A stretch of 62,000 bases of DNA, taken from the NCBI GenBank assembly GCA_002633005.1, contig NMRA01000514.1, positions 1 to 62,000 of the forward strand. The letters are read 5' to 3'. Of the stretch, positions 51,021-62,000 are shown in pieces. Numbering within the stretch: position 1 is the stretch's first letter; each line of letters starts with the position of its first letter. A model generated the notes under the pieces. It worked only from the letters and a program-made list of their open reading frames with translations. It did not search any database and had not been told where the DNA came from. Source of the stretch: Phoronis australis. Its lineage: Eukaryota > Phoronida > Phoronidae. The position numbers were made by a program, and so were the translations under genes.

Positions 51021-54000
51021 TTAAGCAATGAGAACATTTTCTACTCCGTGCTTGCGTATACATTCCTCCACTGAGCTAACAATGTGCGACAGCCTGCGAT
51101 CCATGGCAGTGTAATGAGCTGAGGTCAACACGGGGTCAAGGACATCCTGACTCAACAGTTTACGCAACACTTGGCTCAAGACTCCGCGCTGAAGTTGGAG
51201 CAGGCGGTCCCAGGTGCTGCGACGTAGTCTGTGAATGTCAACAAATGAGAGCTGTGAGTTTGAATAAACAATAAAGAAATGTAAACAGGTATTCAAGGAA
51301 ATCACCACGGTAGTGCAGATACCAAAACATTGCAAGCAATACAGAATTAGTGAATGGTCCTTAGGTGTTTGCTGCGTTGATAAAAACAACCATTGATTTA
51401 AATTGGCTTGACACATTTCAGTGCTGTGTTCCTAGAATAATAAAACCGAAAGCCAGGTCAGTACATTCTCAGGCTTATTGATTACAATAGACCAATAATG
51501 AAATAAATTAGTTGGCTCTGGTCTGTGTTTTTCTGTACGTCGATTTGGCAGTGGGGTACGCTTTCAAAAAATGAAAACTCACCCCATACAAACATGTATG
51601 ATGGAGGGTCTTTTAGTCTATCGCAAGGCCTTGCTTACGTTTGCGTAGTTGGGGAGCCTCGGTCTCGAAATGAGACTGGATAGCGACGAAAACTAACTAC
51701 ACTTTTTTTGCCTAACATGGCATTTGTCAACTGAAATACAACAACCAACTGTGAGTATATTAGGTGCTGCATCATGCATTCCTACAAAGACGGTCTAAAA
51801 TATTCAATGAAATTGCGACATTGCTAACAAAATTATTAAAAATAACACCCAGGTACTAATGGAGTTCATCATCTTCATAAAGGAAGACTGTTTTTGACTA
51901 CTCACAGCTGTGATTCATCAGTACAGTAGGTGTCTACCTCTACTGACAAAGAAGAAAACACGAAGACTTCTCTTGAAGAGGTCCAACACAAGAACACGCG
52001 GCAGGAAAATATAATCACAGCTGGGCAACTTAAGCGGTTCTGACACTTAAATATAATTTGTCCTGTTAATTTACAAATTAACTGAACACAGATGCCATAA
52101 TCATAGCCACGGATAAACATTCACTACAGACTGACAGTTGCAAGGTCACATGCAGCGCCATCTTTTGATTTGTTTTGGGTTTTAATACACTTTGGGCCAA
52201 GTGGTGTTTATTATTTGTTACAGCACTAAGATTCACCATAAACACAGATGCTCATGAGAGTGAAATCTGAAATGTGGGGCTGGTTTATCTCGGTGATTAT
52301 CCTACGGAATCCATCATGACCAAAATTGCTCTCGGACTAATCGCCCATGCATTCATTGTGCCATAAACAAAATAATAATGAGTTGAAGTGGCATATTCAA
52401 ATTACGAACACGACAATTAAACAAAAGTTATCATAAATGCTCTCAATTGTCTTAATTTTTGTTCATATTGGCTCGACCGAGATGAACATGTAGCACGCTT
52501 TCTGCATAGCAACACGAGATTGGCCTACATGAATAGCCGAGGTAATGCTGAACTCATCATTGTAAGAAAAATACTAATTGCAGGTGGATATATTCATTAA
52601 AAGACCGTTTTAACCTCATTTTAATCCTAGGAGTGGGTCCGGAAATATGTTCCAACACAAAGTGATTACATTGTTTACCAGCAACGTTAGCAGGCAGGCT
52701 AGTTATCTAGTCAATATTGTGGTTCATAAGCCACAGTGCATTTGGCCTGATTGCCCAAGAAAGTCATGCATCAATATTCCTACATAGAGCCTTAGCAACA
52801 CCTTCTAGTTGACCTCAGTTATGTTGTAGGCCACTCATGGAGGTTTGTTGATAGTGACTGCAGCTAGCGCAATATAATCCACTGGGATTGAAGCTTCAAC
52901 CACTTAACCATGCATGGCGCTTTAACTCCACTTCAGCTGATATTGGGGCTACGTTACCATGACTTATGGTCCAGAATCTCATTGGACTTGAAAGGGGCCA
53001 TTATTCTTACCTGCAACACTGTATAATTGGTGCCAAAATACTTTTTTCATCCCAGTAAGGGTTACCAAAACTGAAAGTTGACAAAACACAGTACTATAGT
53101 CTTACATCATAAACAGGGCCATAAATTCCATGTACTAATTTAGATAAACACAACAGTCGAACACTCCAGCAATACATGACGGTAGTCACGTTCAATACCA
53201 TCTTACAATAGTCTTCCATGAACAGACTCTTGCACCACGTTGTTTATGGTTCATTACATGCTAGAAAGTCATAAATATTGCTATGCTGTGCTCAGCTTAT
53301 CTGAATAATTCATTTTCTCCTGAGCTGAATATTGCGACTACTTCCTGTTACAGTAACAGCAGTCAGGACTGTTTGTTCAAACTAATTCCCAAGGGGGGTT
53401 GCAGCTGAAAAGTTCAGATGCTCACTCATTTAGAGGGGTGTGATTGAAAAAGGGAAATCAATCCATTTGTATAATTTGCATGAGAAACTCGCTCCTTTAT
53501 AGGAATTGGTTTCAGAAAACCACCCTTTTGTAGGAATTCTTGTATAGCTGCCCAAAACAAGTCATGAAGAAATGTCGTGATGCGATGAATGAGTAATGGA
53601 TTTGCAACTAAAGTTTTTAAAATATAGAAAACATTGAAAACCCTTAAGTAGATTTGTGTAGTTGAAAAGGTAACCAAAACTCAAAAAGTGAACCCATTTG
53701 TGAGGAATTAAATCGATTAAAGCAGCCGTTTGGAAGGTAACTGTCAGAAAAGCCCCCCCCTTGATAGGAAAACTTGTGAAAAGTCACCCCCCACAAGTGT
53801 CACGTACTGCATAGCTCGTCTATGGTAGTACCCCCGGAATGAGGAGGAAGCAGAATACACATCAATGTGTTATGACTATTTTTATGACTTATTCAACAAA
53901 GTCTTGTAAAACTGCTGAAACAGATCACATCAAGATTGAAGAAGGTAGACGTGAAGGTGAGTCACCAGCAACTACCATGTTAATAGCAGACGTTTCATAT

Positions 54001-57000
54001 TGGCGCTCTCTAGAGAAATGAGAGCGAGAAAGCGCCTTACGCGTGATCCCGACTGAGATCGATTGGTGGACAAAAATTCAAAACTACATTGTGGTTCATT
54101 AATTTAGAAACGGAGGAATAAATCACACCGTCAACACTCCCGTTGGTTAGGTTAAGTTCACTAAGTTTAAACCTATTTTAGCTTTTTGACATCGGCTGAA
54201 ATTCGACAGCATTAAGAGTCTGCCTCTGATTGTGCAGCTGCAGATTTCCTCCTGACATTGGGAAATGTATGGGCCATAATGGGCAGCCATGATTTCAAGA
54301 CAATTGTTTTTACTGTTAGGCATTAGTACATTCCACCTCGCAGCAGTGGAAATTTGCCTCCATTATGACAGCGTCCGCATTACATGGGATCTGTAGGTGG
54401 AGCTGATCACCATATGGAAGGATAGTGAATTTCAATATGGCTTGGATACTTCGCAAATCAGCTATTTAACAAAGGCCAAACCTGTTTTAAATTTTCTGCT
54501 AAAGCAGTTTGATATTTTACATAGTATTACCTTCTATTTATATGAAACAATGCAGTTTTTTGCAAGTGGGGACCATCTTAGGTATCATCAGAACTAACGA
54601 GACCCAAAAAAAATCAGTGAGTGGAAATAAAATTTGTAACCATCACAACAATTTTTCCATTGCGTAGAAAACGTCCAAAATCAAAAGTCACAAGGGCAAG
54701 GTATCGTTTGTATTTTTTTCTGCGTAAACTGAAAAACAAACTAGACGAAAATAACCTCAAATTTCAAAATAAAATAAAGTTTTGTCTCATCTATGACAGC
54801 AGTTGGTGTAATTAGTTTTATGACCGGGAAGTCAGCAGAATACACAAACTCTCTTACCAAGCCAGTTAAGTTCATGGATATTGCCCTTGAACACCTACCT
54901 AGTCCATTCAGTGAGGCCCGTCATGACAGTGAAACAGTTGCCATGCACCGTACCTTGGCAGCGCAGAGTTAAAAAAAGAACAACTTTGGTAAAGTCTCTT
55001 CTAGAATTGACCTATCGCAAGCTCCGCCCCTTGTGAAAAGTCAACAAATAAACAATAAGTTTTACATGGCAAAGTGCTGTTTGTCCTGTAAAATGGTGGC
55101 TTGGAAATGAAGGTGTGTCAGGAATGCTGCATTCTGATTGGTCAGTTAAGCAGTCAATCCTAGTTATAGGTCAGTTATGGTCAATTGATCCTCACCTCTT
55201 GGCACTATCCAACATGACTATCATGCTGTCCTCCACACCTTTGAACGTCTCGTAGTGGTGACGATCAGCATTGCCCATCAAGTAATCAAATACAGAAGCA
55301 TCCAGTATATCCAAGAGGCGGGTCCCTCTATCGTAAGGCGGGCTCTCCACAACTGACTGGCAGTAAGTGTCATGGGTTTCCCACCTGCAAAAAAAGTAAA
55401 TAAAGAATGTATCCAGCATATCTAGAAGGTGGCTTGCTCTACCGCAAGATGGGCTCTACACAAGTGACGCACTGAAAGTGTCATCTGTTTCACGCCTGGA
55501 AACAGAATGCATCCGGACATGTATCTAGGAGGTGGGTCCCTCTATCAGAAGGTGGGGCTTTGTACAATGTATTGACAATAAGAGTCATCTGTCATTACAG
55601 GATATATATATATATGTGTAGACCAATCTGGAAGGTGATATCAGATCATATGAATCAAGGCAACATTGTAAACGTGAGGTACATACGACATGATACACCA
55701 AAAGGATAGGTCTATCTCAATTATAATTTGTTTACATGTTTCCTCCCCCTGTTTTTTGCCTCGTATTATGTAATCTTACTTTTACATACTAGGTTTTTAC
55801 AGTGTCTGATTGGTTTGATTACAAATACATGTAACAACGCAAGTCTGGGAGGCATTACCTCATAACACTGATGTTATCCTACCACATTTCAGAGGAGAGA
55901 AGTAGCAGCGATCGTGTAATATTCTGATATCATCAGGCCTGTCTCGAGCCTGTTTACTGAGTTAAGTAAACCAAGGATTACTACACTGAGGTTCCACAAG
56001 AAGGATACAAAATGCTCTGTAATGATTATCAGAATACAGGCCCATGAATATGCCTTCTAGGTGATGTGTGTAGGCAGTGCTGTTCAGCACTTGGGCTGCA
56101 GTGTACAAGGCAATAGTCATTTACAAATTTTGACTAGTTTGTTGCCTATTATTCTGTGTAAAAAGCTGTTTCTCAAAATATATAACCCTTGTAAGTGACT
56201 ATAAACTTGTCATCCTACATAAATATTATTATTTAATATGTCTTAAAGAAATCAATAGATGCTTTTAAAAATGAGGAATATGGAAATTCTTTGAAAAAAT
56301 CGTAAACGGGTTACTCGCCAAAGTCGTATTTCCATATAACAGGGCAAACTCACTAAACCTTGTTTACAAACCCACGATGCTCCGTGGAATATACCAGATA
56401 CAAACAAAGCCAATTTAAAATTCTGAAGATGAACACGATGTAACTGAATTTGCATAGGACTGATGAGGAAAACAGGATTTTTGCTAAAGTTGTATTTTTA
56501 CCAGTATTTCTTAATACTGATATGTACTGTTGCTGGAATACTGGTACGCAGCCCTACATTGACCACACCTGGCTAATTTGTTGTTCCTGTACGTCCGTCT
56601 CCAGGGGTGAGGGGACACCTCCAGTGTCCACTTGGAAGGTAACCACAGACTGACAATTCCTTCCAGCAGGTCACCCTCTGCACAGACACCATCCTTTGGT
56701 CCTCTACAGTATCGACACTGACCGAAGAAGCATGTGTTGTTCTCTGGAAGCAGAAGATACATCATTATTTATGATTCGTTTCTTGTTTGTTAAATTAATT
56801 CATTTCTTCTCAAATGATCCTTGCCTTGACTAAGGACTCTTCGAAGAGGTGCAGCCATTTTTGTTTGGAGACACGTGACTATATATTGTGATTTGATTAC
56901 AGTTCGATTAATCAGCGTACACTTACTACTCACCGTGTTTGAAGAATGTGTTTTTCAGAAGCTGGGACGCCACAGGTAATATTTCTGAGTTGAGATGAAC

Positions 57001-60000
57001 ATAGCGACCGGCGACCAGTGGTGAGCGTCTAAACTCAAGAAGTCTGAACAGAGAAACACATTCAATTGAAATAATTATAATGTCAACTGTGCGAATACAA
57101 GTTATGACGTTCAAAATTTAGCAAAAGTTGGAGCAAGGCAAGCAATTAGTGCATAACCAAAAATTTACGACTCGTAAAGACTGCCAATCTATTACTACTA
57201 CAACTAATAACTACAGCAATGTTATGTGGCACAACTGAAACATCAATAAGACAATCCGTTTAATCTCAGGATTTTAGTCAAATACAAAATATTAATAAAC
57301 CACAAACTATTCATTATCAGTCTGTTTTAAAACGATTCTTTTGAGGCTACATTTTTAACGTAAACGTCAGCAAGGAGCGAAGTTGATGCCCTCAATAAGA
57401 CTGAGTGAATCGATGAAACAAACTCTCAATTAACTCTGAGCAGAAAAACAAAATATGAGTGACTTGAAATATGCAAATGAAAATGTCACGTAAAAGTTGT
57501 TAATTTTTTGAAACTTCATATTCCATCCGTTGTTCGGACTCTTGTCGAAAATCGGAAAAAATGCCGCTAGTAGAACAGTACAAGGCAAAATAAATCACAC
57601 CTATTTCCCACTTATAAGGCTAATTTTGTGAAAAACAGAAAACGACCGAGTGTCACAGTGACAATTGAGTGTTACTCTGATAAAATACTTCTCATTTATA
57701 CACATTCAAAGCCTTAGCCACCTTGACAATGCACCAGTTAATTCCCATTAATTCTTGGTCATGAGAGAAGGTTACACTGGTGATGAAGTCAACTTCCATC
57801 CAGCTATTGCTATGGGGAATTCCAGTGCATTTTGTCATGTGCTACAGTAGGTCTATGAGAGGAGGCAATGTGGCCTAGCGCAATAATTATCCGTTTCCTT
57901 TACTCAAATTGTGGGCTGAGTCCGACTGGAGCACACTGTTAGGCTCTTCAGTCACTCGGTCTTATCTATATATTTGATAAAGCGTAAAAATGATTCCAGA
58001 TGATCTGTGCAATGGCCCCATTGCACACCTCTAGTACAATGTACAGCAGACTGCCTGCAATTATTTTTTAGGCCTTTGGATAACTTCTCAATTTCTTACT
58101 TCCTAGTTTTACCATTCTATTATTAAGAACTAACAATAAAACTGTCTCACCTATTGTACCAGACCGACTGCAATCATTTTTAGGCCTTTGGACAACTTGT
58201 CAATTTTTTGCTTCCCAGTTTAATCATTTTATTAAGAACTAAATTAATTCACAATAAAATTATCTCACCTGCTCAGGTGAAAGGCCGCCACCTCCGCATT
58301 ATGCCGGTCAGCGCCATCGTAAGGTTTACCAATGATGACAAAGTCACGGTCATACCTGAAAAAAAAACGCCGAAAATTTGTCGAAGTCTGGAGACACCAA
58401 ATGGGCTCACATCAATGATACACCAGGCTGATGACAGAAACGGATAGCGTATTTACTTAATGATTACATCATTGATGGAAAAAAGTGTCATAGTTCTAGT
58501 TAATCATTATTTCACTTTAGAAGTGCACAGGTATCTCACTAAAGATTTACTTTTCATGCAAATCAAGTAGGACCCCAATTCCTCACCTACCATGCATACA
58601 ATACGACAGGCGAAACTTTATTTTATCAAATTTTGCATCAAAATAACCATTAAGGAAATCTTGCAATTTAAGCTTGGTTTGTAGGGTGCAGATGTCTGAA
58701 AACTACGGAGGAGCATTAGGGCCAGAAAACAACATTTTGCAAAGTTTATAATAACTGCACCGAGGTAAATGGATTTTGAAAAAAGTAATTTTGCCAATAA
58801 CTTATGTGCGAAATGAATGAACAGTTACCCTACAGTGAAACTTTCATATGTCGGACTTATATGAGTTTCATGTTAATTACCATTTTGGTTTGAACACAGC
58901 CCTCTGTCCACCCTCTAGAGTCAGGGTGAGTTTGAGCTGTGTCCCACCGTGACCTACATCTGCATACAAGATCTTCGACGTGGTCATCTCCTTCAATATG
59001 GCACCTAAAACATGGCAGCTGATGAGTGTACTGGGCCCGTTTCAGGAAAAGTGACTTAAGATTTAAGATATTTGGTCTTACGATCCACTCAACTATTTCT
59101 GAAACTAAATCTCACTTCAGCAAAAGTGCAAGGTCTCTGTGTATATCATATACATAACTGTTAGTCACTGTAATTTGCTCATAAATACCTGACTGCAGGC
59201 CTTTATCCAGGATTTCGAAAATAGGGTGTCCAAAATGGGGTTCCCAATATTCCAGGGCCTCCATGATTATGACGCGGAACCCTCACCCCCAGCAATCCCC
59301 CCAAACACACAGATTTTTTTACAAAAAGTGCATAGGCCAAGACTTTTACAATGCTATCAACCAAGTGTGAGCATAGCAACATTGTATATACTTTGTATAT
59401 ACATTGTATATTTCTCCCTGCTTTGAAAAAAGAGCCACCACTGTAAGTCTTCATGGGCTTCCTCTAATCATTACAATGTGTCCAAACTTGAAAGGTTCCT
59501 ATTGATAGTGGGGTCCAAATGATACATTGGGCGTCCTTGCCAGGGCGTCCATATTAGTGCTAGGACATCCATTTGGACGCCCAGGACGTACGCTGCATAA
59601 AGGCCTGCCTGACTGTCTAAATCTTTATTCAACAATATTGTAAAGCAGGAGCATAATACCAAATTTAAGTCTTAAAACACTTTTCATAAAACGGAGCTCC
59701 GGATAAAAGCTCAATTATCAACTTCAACACTTTAAGAGATTTAGAAATATGTGAAAGCTCTCATGACAAGCAGTGTCATATCTAGGAGGTCGCTTGTTAC
59801 AGTAAATAAATCAGAAAACTGAAAAAATTTAATCAAAGATAGTCCTAAGAAGAAAATTATCTTTGAGAATTTTGCAACCTACAATTGTCTGTAAAGATCA
59901 TTTATGAAGTACGTCAAACTAGGATTTATACACGCAAACAAAAGTGTCAGAAAATTATTAATTTAAAGTGGAGTTTTGCTTTGTTAATTAATTTACAAAC

Positions 60001-60427
60001 AATTGAACTGGGGAATTATATGTACTCAAACTGCTTTCAAAATATTGTTAAAAGGTAGAATGGTTCTAATCACCAAGTCCAGGAGCACCATCTGGTACAA
60101 TTTCACGGTGAGACACCCAACGAGCAGCAGTGTCCCAAGGCGATAGATGGGTTGTTGCGTCCATATTCAAACTATACTTCTTGACAAACTCATTGACAAG
60201 ATTAACATTCAGCTTGATGTCTTGCTTGGATTCAATGATGTTTAGCTGCTCATGCTTGACATTTTGTGCATGGAGGTCCTTGGCGATATGCCTTTTTTGG
60301 CGATGTCCTTGTATTTCCAACCCAGGCCAAAGAGTCTTGTAAGAGAGCACCACCACAAACACCAAAGTCAACACAAAGACGAGACGAGTCACATGCCTCA
60401 TGGCTCAAGTTCATTTAAAGGTCACTT
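51021..60427 (-). CDS. FAM20B: Glycosaminoglycan xylosylkinase (FAM20B)
   Basis: Golgi kinase that phosphorylates the first xylose of the proteoglycan linker. Eight in-phase coding exons: 60074-60401 (ATG at 60401; exon begins 60427 after an acceptor), 58881-59004, 58269-58355, 56934-57043, 56569-56743, 55196-55384, 53011-53070 and 51021-51228 (TAA); 426 residues against 409 in human. Residues about 7-21 form a signal-anchor helix (type II membrane protein). The secretory kinase fold follows: [20 protein letters not shown] (glycine-rich strand and ATP-binding lysine), [20 protein letters not shown], a Cys-rich insert with C221, C226, C229 and C237 and an N-N-T glycosylation site at 218, the catalytic [11 protein letters not shown] (Asp-315) and metal-binding LDSAKSFGN (Asp-334). 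QCC at 355-357 and the C-terminal helices complete it. FAM20B rather than FAM20A/C is chosen from length and text. Confidence 0.95.
55408..55595 (-). pseudogene. Two decayed partial copies of FAM20B exon 6
   Basis: Two blocks (about 55408-55495 and 55503-55595) next to exon 6 (55196-55384) repeat the 5' half of that exon with many substitutions. Plus-strand words shared in order include ATCCAG(T/C)ATATC, GGGTCCCTCTATC, GGCTCT(C)CACAA and GTGTCAT. Both contain in-frame stops relative to the parent exon, so they cannot serve as alternative exons. Confidence 0.75.
56111..56205. mobile_element. Short MITE with hairpin core, copy 3 (diverged)
   Basis: Begins CAATAGTCATTTACAAATTTTG, continues TAGTTTGTTGCCTATTATTCTGTG, AGCTGTTTCTCAAAAT and ends GTAAGTGACTAT. 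It aligns end to end with the copy at 47019-47127 but has lost several pairs of the hairpin core. In FAM20B intron 5. Confidence 0.65.
58045..58270. repeat. ~115-bp tandem duplication abutting FAM20B exon 3
   Basis: Two copies run from GACTGC(C)TGCAAT(T/C)ATTTTT, then TTAGGCCTTTGGA(T/C)AACTT, to CAATAAAA(C/T)T(G/A)TCTCACCT. The end of the second copy is the splice donor of FAM20B exon 3, so the duplication copied a donor-like site into the intron (58145-58152). Confidence 0.8.
59191..59614. mobile_element. ~420-bp non-autonomous DNA element in FAM20B intron 1
   Basis: The left end GACTGCAGGCCTTTATCCAG is matched by the right end, whose reverse complement is CAGTCAGGCAGGCCTTTATG. The interior has GTCC/GGAC-rich blocks (TTGGACGCCC, GGGCGTCC) and no coding capacity. 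Confidence 0.6.
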
Positions 60428-60550
60428 CTGAAAACGAGAACAGGCATGTAATAAAAATAATTACGTAATTGACAAATCAATATATTTCAGTAGCAACCCT
60501 TCATTGACACACACTTGGTTGAAGACACGAACGCACCTTTTTTTAGATAA

Positions 60551-60709
60551 TTTAATATAATACTTATTTAATATAATACTTATTTAATATAATACTTATT
60601 TAATATAATACTTATTTAATATAATACTTATTTAATATAATACTTATTTAATATAATACTTATTTAATATAATACTTATTTAATATAATACTTATTTAAT
60701 ATAATACTT
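60551..60709. repeat. 16-bp AT-rich tandem repeat, about ten copies
   Basis: TTTAATATAATACTTA is repeated with almost no change. It lies 125 bp upstream of the first recognised FAM20B exon. Confidence 0.95.
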
Positions 60710-60719
60710 GCTCGCAGTC

Positions 60720-62000
60720 TCTATACAATCTACAATCTTCAGGCCAGCAGTTAGGAAGCAAAAAAAACAAGAGAGGATGGTCACTGACTATCATCCAGGT
60801 AGCTTTTATTCACTTTTGGGGCCTTGAAGACTCGATGAATAGAGAGACAAGTTTCGTCAAAACTGGATATGACCACCCCCGGTTCGTTGTAATTGACACC
60901 TTGGTAATTATATAGAAAATAACAAACATTTCCTTACATCAACCCAGGTATGGTCAGCAATTTTGTGAGGAGGGTATAAAACGTTTTCAACATTCACACT
61001 CTCCGCATAAATTGCTGAATATAATGACACTATTTCATAGCTTTGGTACAGTCAGTATTTATCACAAGACAGTAGTCATCAATAGACAATACTCGATCAG
61101 CTGTTTAAGAGTCAGTGAGTGATAACTGCAGATGGATGACCTCCCCACCGTGTAAGTATAAGTTTGAAGTCAATCACACTGACTGCAACGACGTTCAATG
61201 ACAACGTTCAATATGATGGAATGAAGGGCTACTTGAAAAATGTTGATTTACTGTGGTGTTTGTGGAAAATTATCTGTGTCCCTCTATTCTCACAATGTAC
61301 TTATAGTAGTATGACTTCGATGGTTTAGTCAGCATGGCCCATAATTTACCATAAAGCTTCCAGTGTAAGGCGAATACCGTTTTTGCCCACTGGGCTGGAG
61401 AGGCCAGTTACATTGTCAACTAAATGTCTACCGCGATTGCCAAACTCAGACAAATTCCATCTCAGTCACGATCAAGTGTATCACCAAGCTTTTGCAATAA
61501 TTTTACCACGTTTTCTAGTCATAAACCAATCGTGACTCTCAAAAGATTTGGATACAGATCTGATGACTTTACCATCTCTCGTTACCGATTTTCACACGAC
61601 ACTCGACAGCTACCATTCTTTTTTACTTCCTCTTTTGGAAAGCTGTGACAACGTGACTGACCCCTTGTGGTCAGAAGAGTGTATCACTGAACAGCTGGAT
61701 AAGTAAACAATTGTTAGCGGTAAGTAGGCAACAATAGTAGAACTCAACCAAACATTAAATATTGTTTGATCCGTTTGATTGGTCTGTAACCCACGTGCCG
61801 TGCATAAAGGCTTATAGAACACGTATCAAATTGATTGATGTGAATATGCTCTGTGCCTAATGCCAAGTAATGGTAAGTAACACGACTCGAGTTTTCCTGC
61901 CGATTGTTTATCCTGCCTAAGTGCCCTAAGTCTAGGGACGTGACATAATCTTATGTAATCGCTGATTGGTTCTCCGATAATGGCGGTCACCGCTTTTTAA
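60720..62000. other. No gene recognised
   Basis: Upstream flank of FAM20B. A further non-coding exon and the promoter are expected here or beyond the window, because the first coding exon begins at a splice acceptor. The 74-codon plus-strand frame at 61424-61648 is not recognisable. Confidence 0.4.

Noticed and set aside
51902-52120. Minus-strand 72-codon frame as a FAM20B exon
   Set aside because: The phase and residues do not fit; the missing segment was found at 53011-53070 with matching family text and both splice sites.

Overview
The window is animal nuclear DNA, not prokaryotic: every recognisable gene is split by GT-AG introns, more than 90% of the sequence is non-coding, and it is full of short palindromic and tandem repeats. 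The gene set (a FAM20B xylosylkinase, prefoldin subunit 6, a C11orf98 homologue, a tandem pair of secreted cationic peptide genes) and the frequent TACATGTA and TAGGCCTA words suggest a marine invertebrate. I cannot name the phylum from sequence alone.

Layout. (1) About 1-3.5 kb: a roughly 320-bp tandem duplication, a CA microsatellite and a short GC-rich patch; no gene I can support. (2) About 3.57-23.1 kb (unit A) and 25.0-35.4 kb (unit B): two copies of one segmental tandem duplication. Each carries a minus-strand gene for a secreted peptide precursor with a TATA promoter, a tiny non-coding first exon, a signal-peptide exon and a four-cysteine exon. Unit B holds an intact 5-coding-exon, 171-residue precursor: signal peptide, Arg/Trp-rich amphipathic stretch, C-x3-C-x9-C-x2-C module, Gly-Lys-Arg processing site, long acidic tail. 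Unit A holds a diverged paralogue with a C-x3-C-x6-C-x2-C module and an uncertain 3' end. Unit A is inflated by a decayed LINE, a foldback element, a 2.5-kb inverted-repeat element and an exon-like methyltransferase fragment. Between the units lies a RecQ-helicase-like fragment. (3) About 35.4-40.9 kb: repeats only. (4) 40.97-48.6 kb: PFDN6 (minus, 4 exons) and a C11orf98 homologue (plus, 4 exons) sit head to head, with 239 bp between their start codons containing a perfect 18-bp palindrome. (5) 51.0-60.4 kb: FAM20B (minus, 8 coding exons, 426 residues), apparently intact. (6) 60.5-62 kb: a 16-bp tandem repeat and unassigned DNA.

PFDN6, C11orf98 and FAM20B are ordinary conserved single-copy genes (chaperone, probable nucleolar basic protein, Golgi glycosaminoglycan xylose kinase) and share no evident pathway. 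The likely new biology is the duplicated peptide gene pair. Its signal-cationic peptide-GKR-acidic tail layout matches antimicrobial peptide precursors such as tachyplesins, but I do not recognise the peptide itself. All exon joins were made by eye from reading frame, splice consensus and family similarity; no database search was possible.
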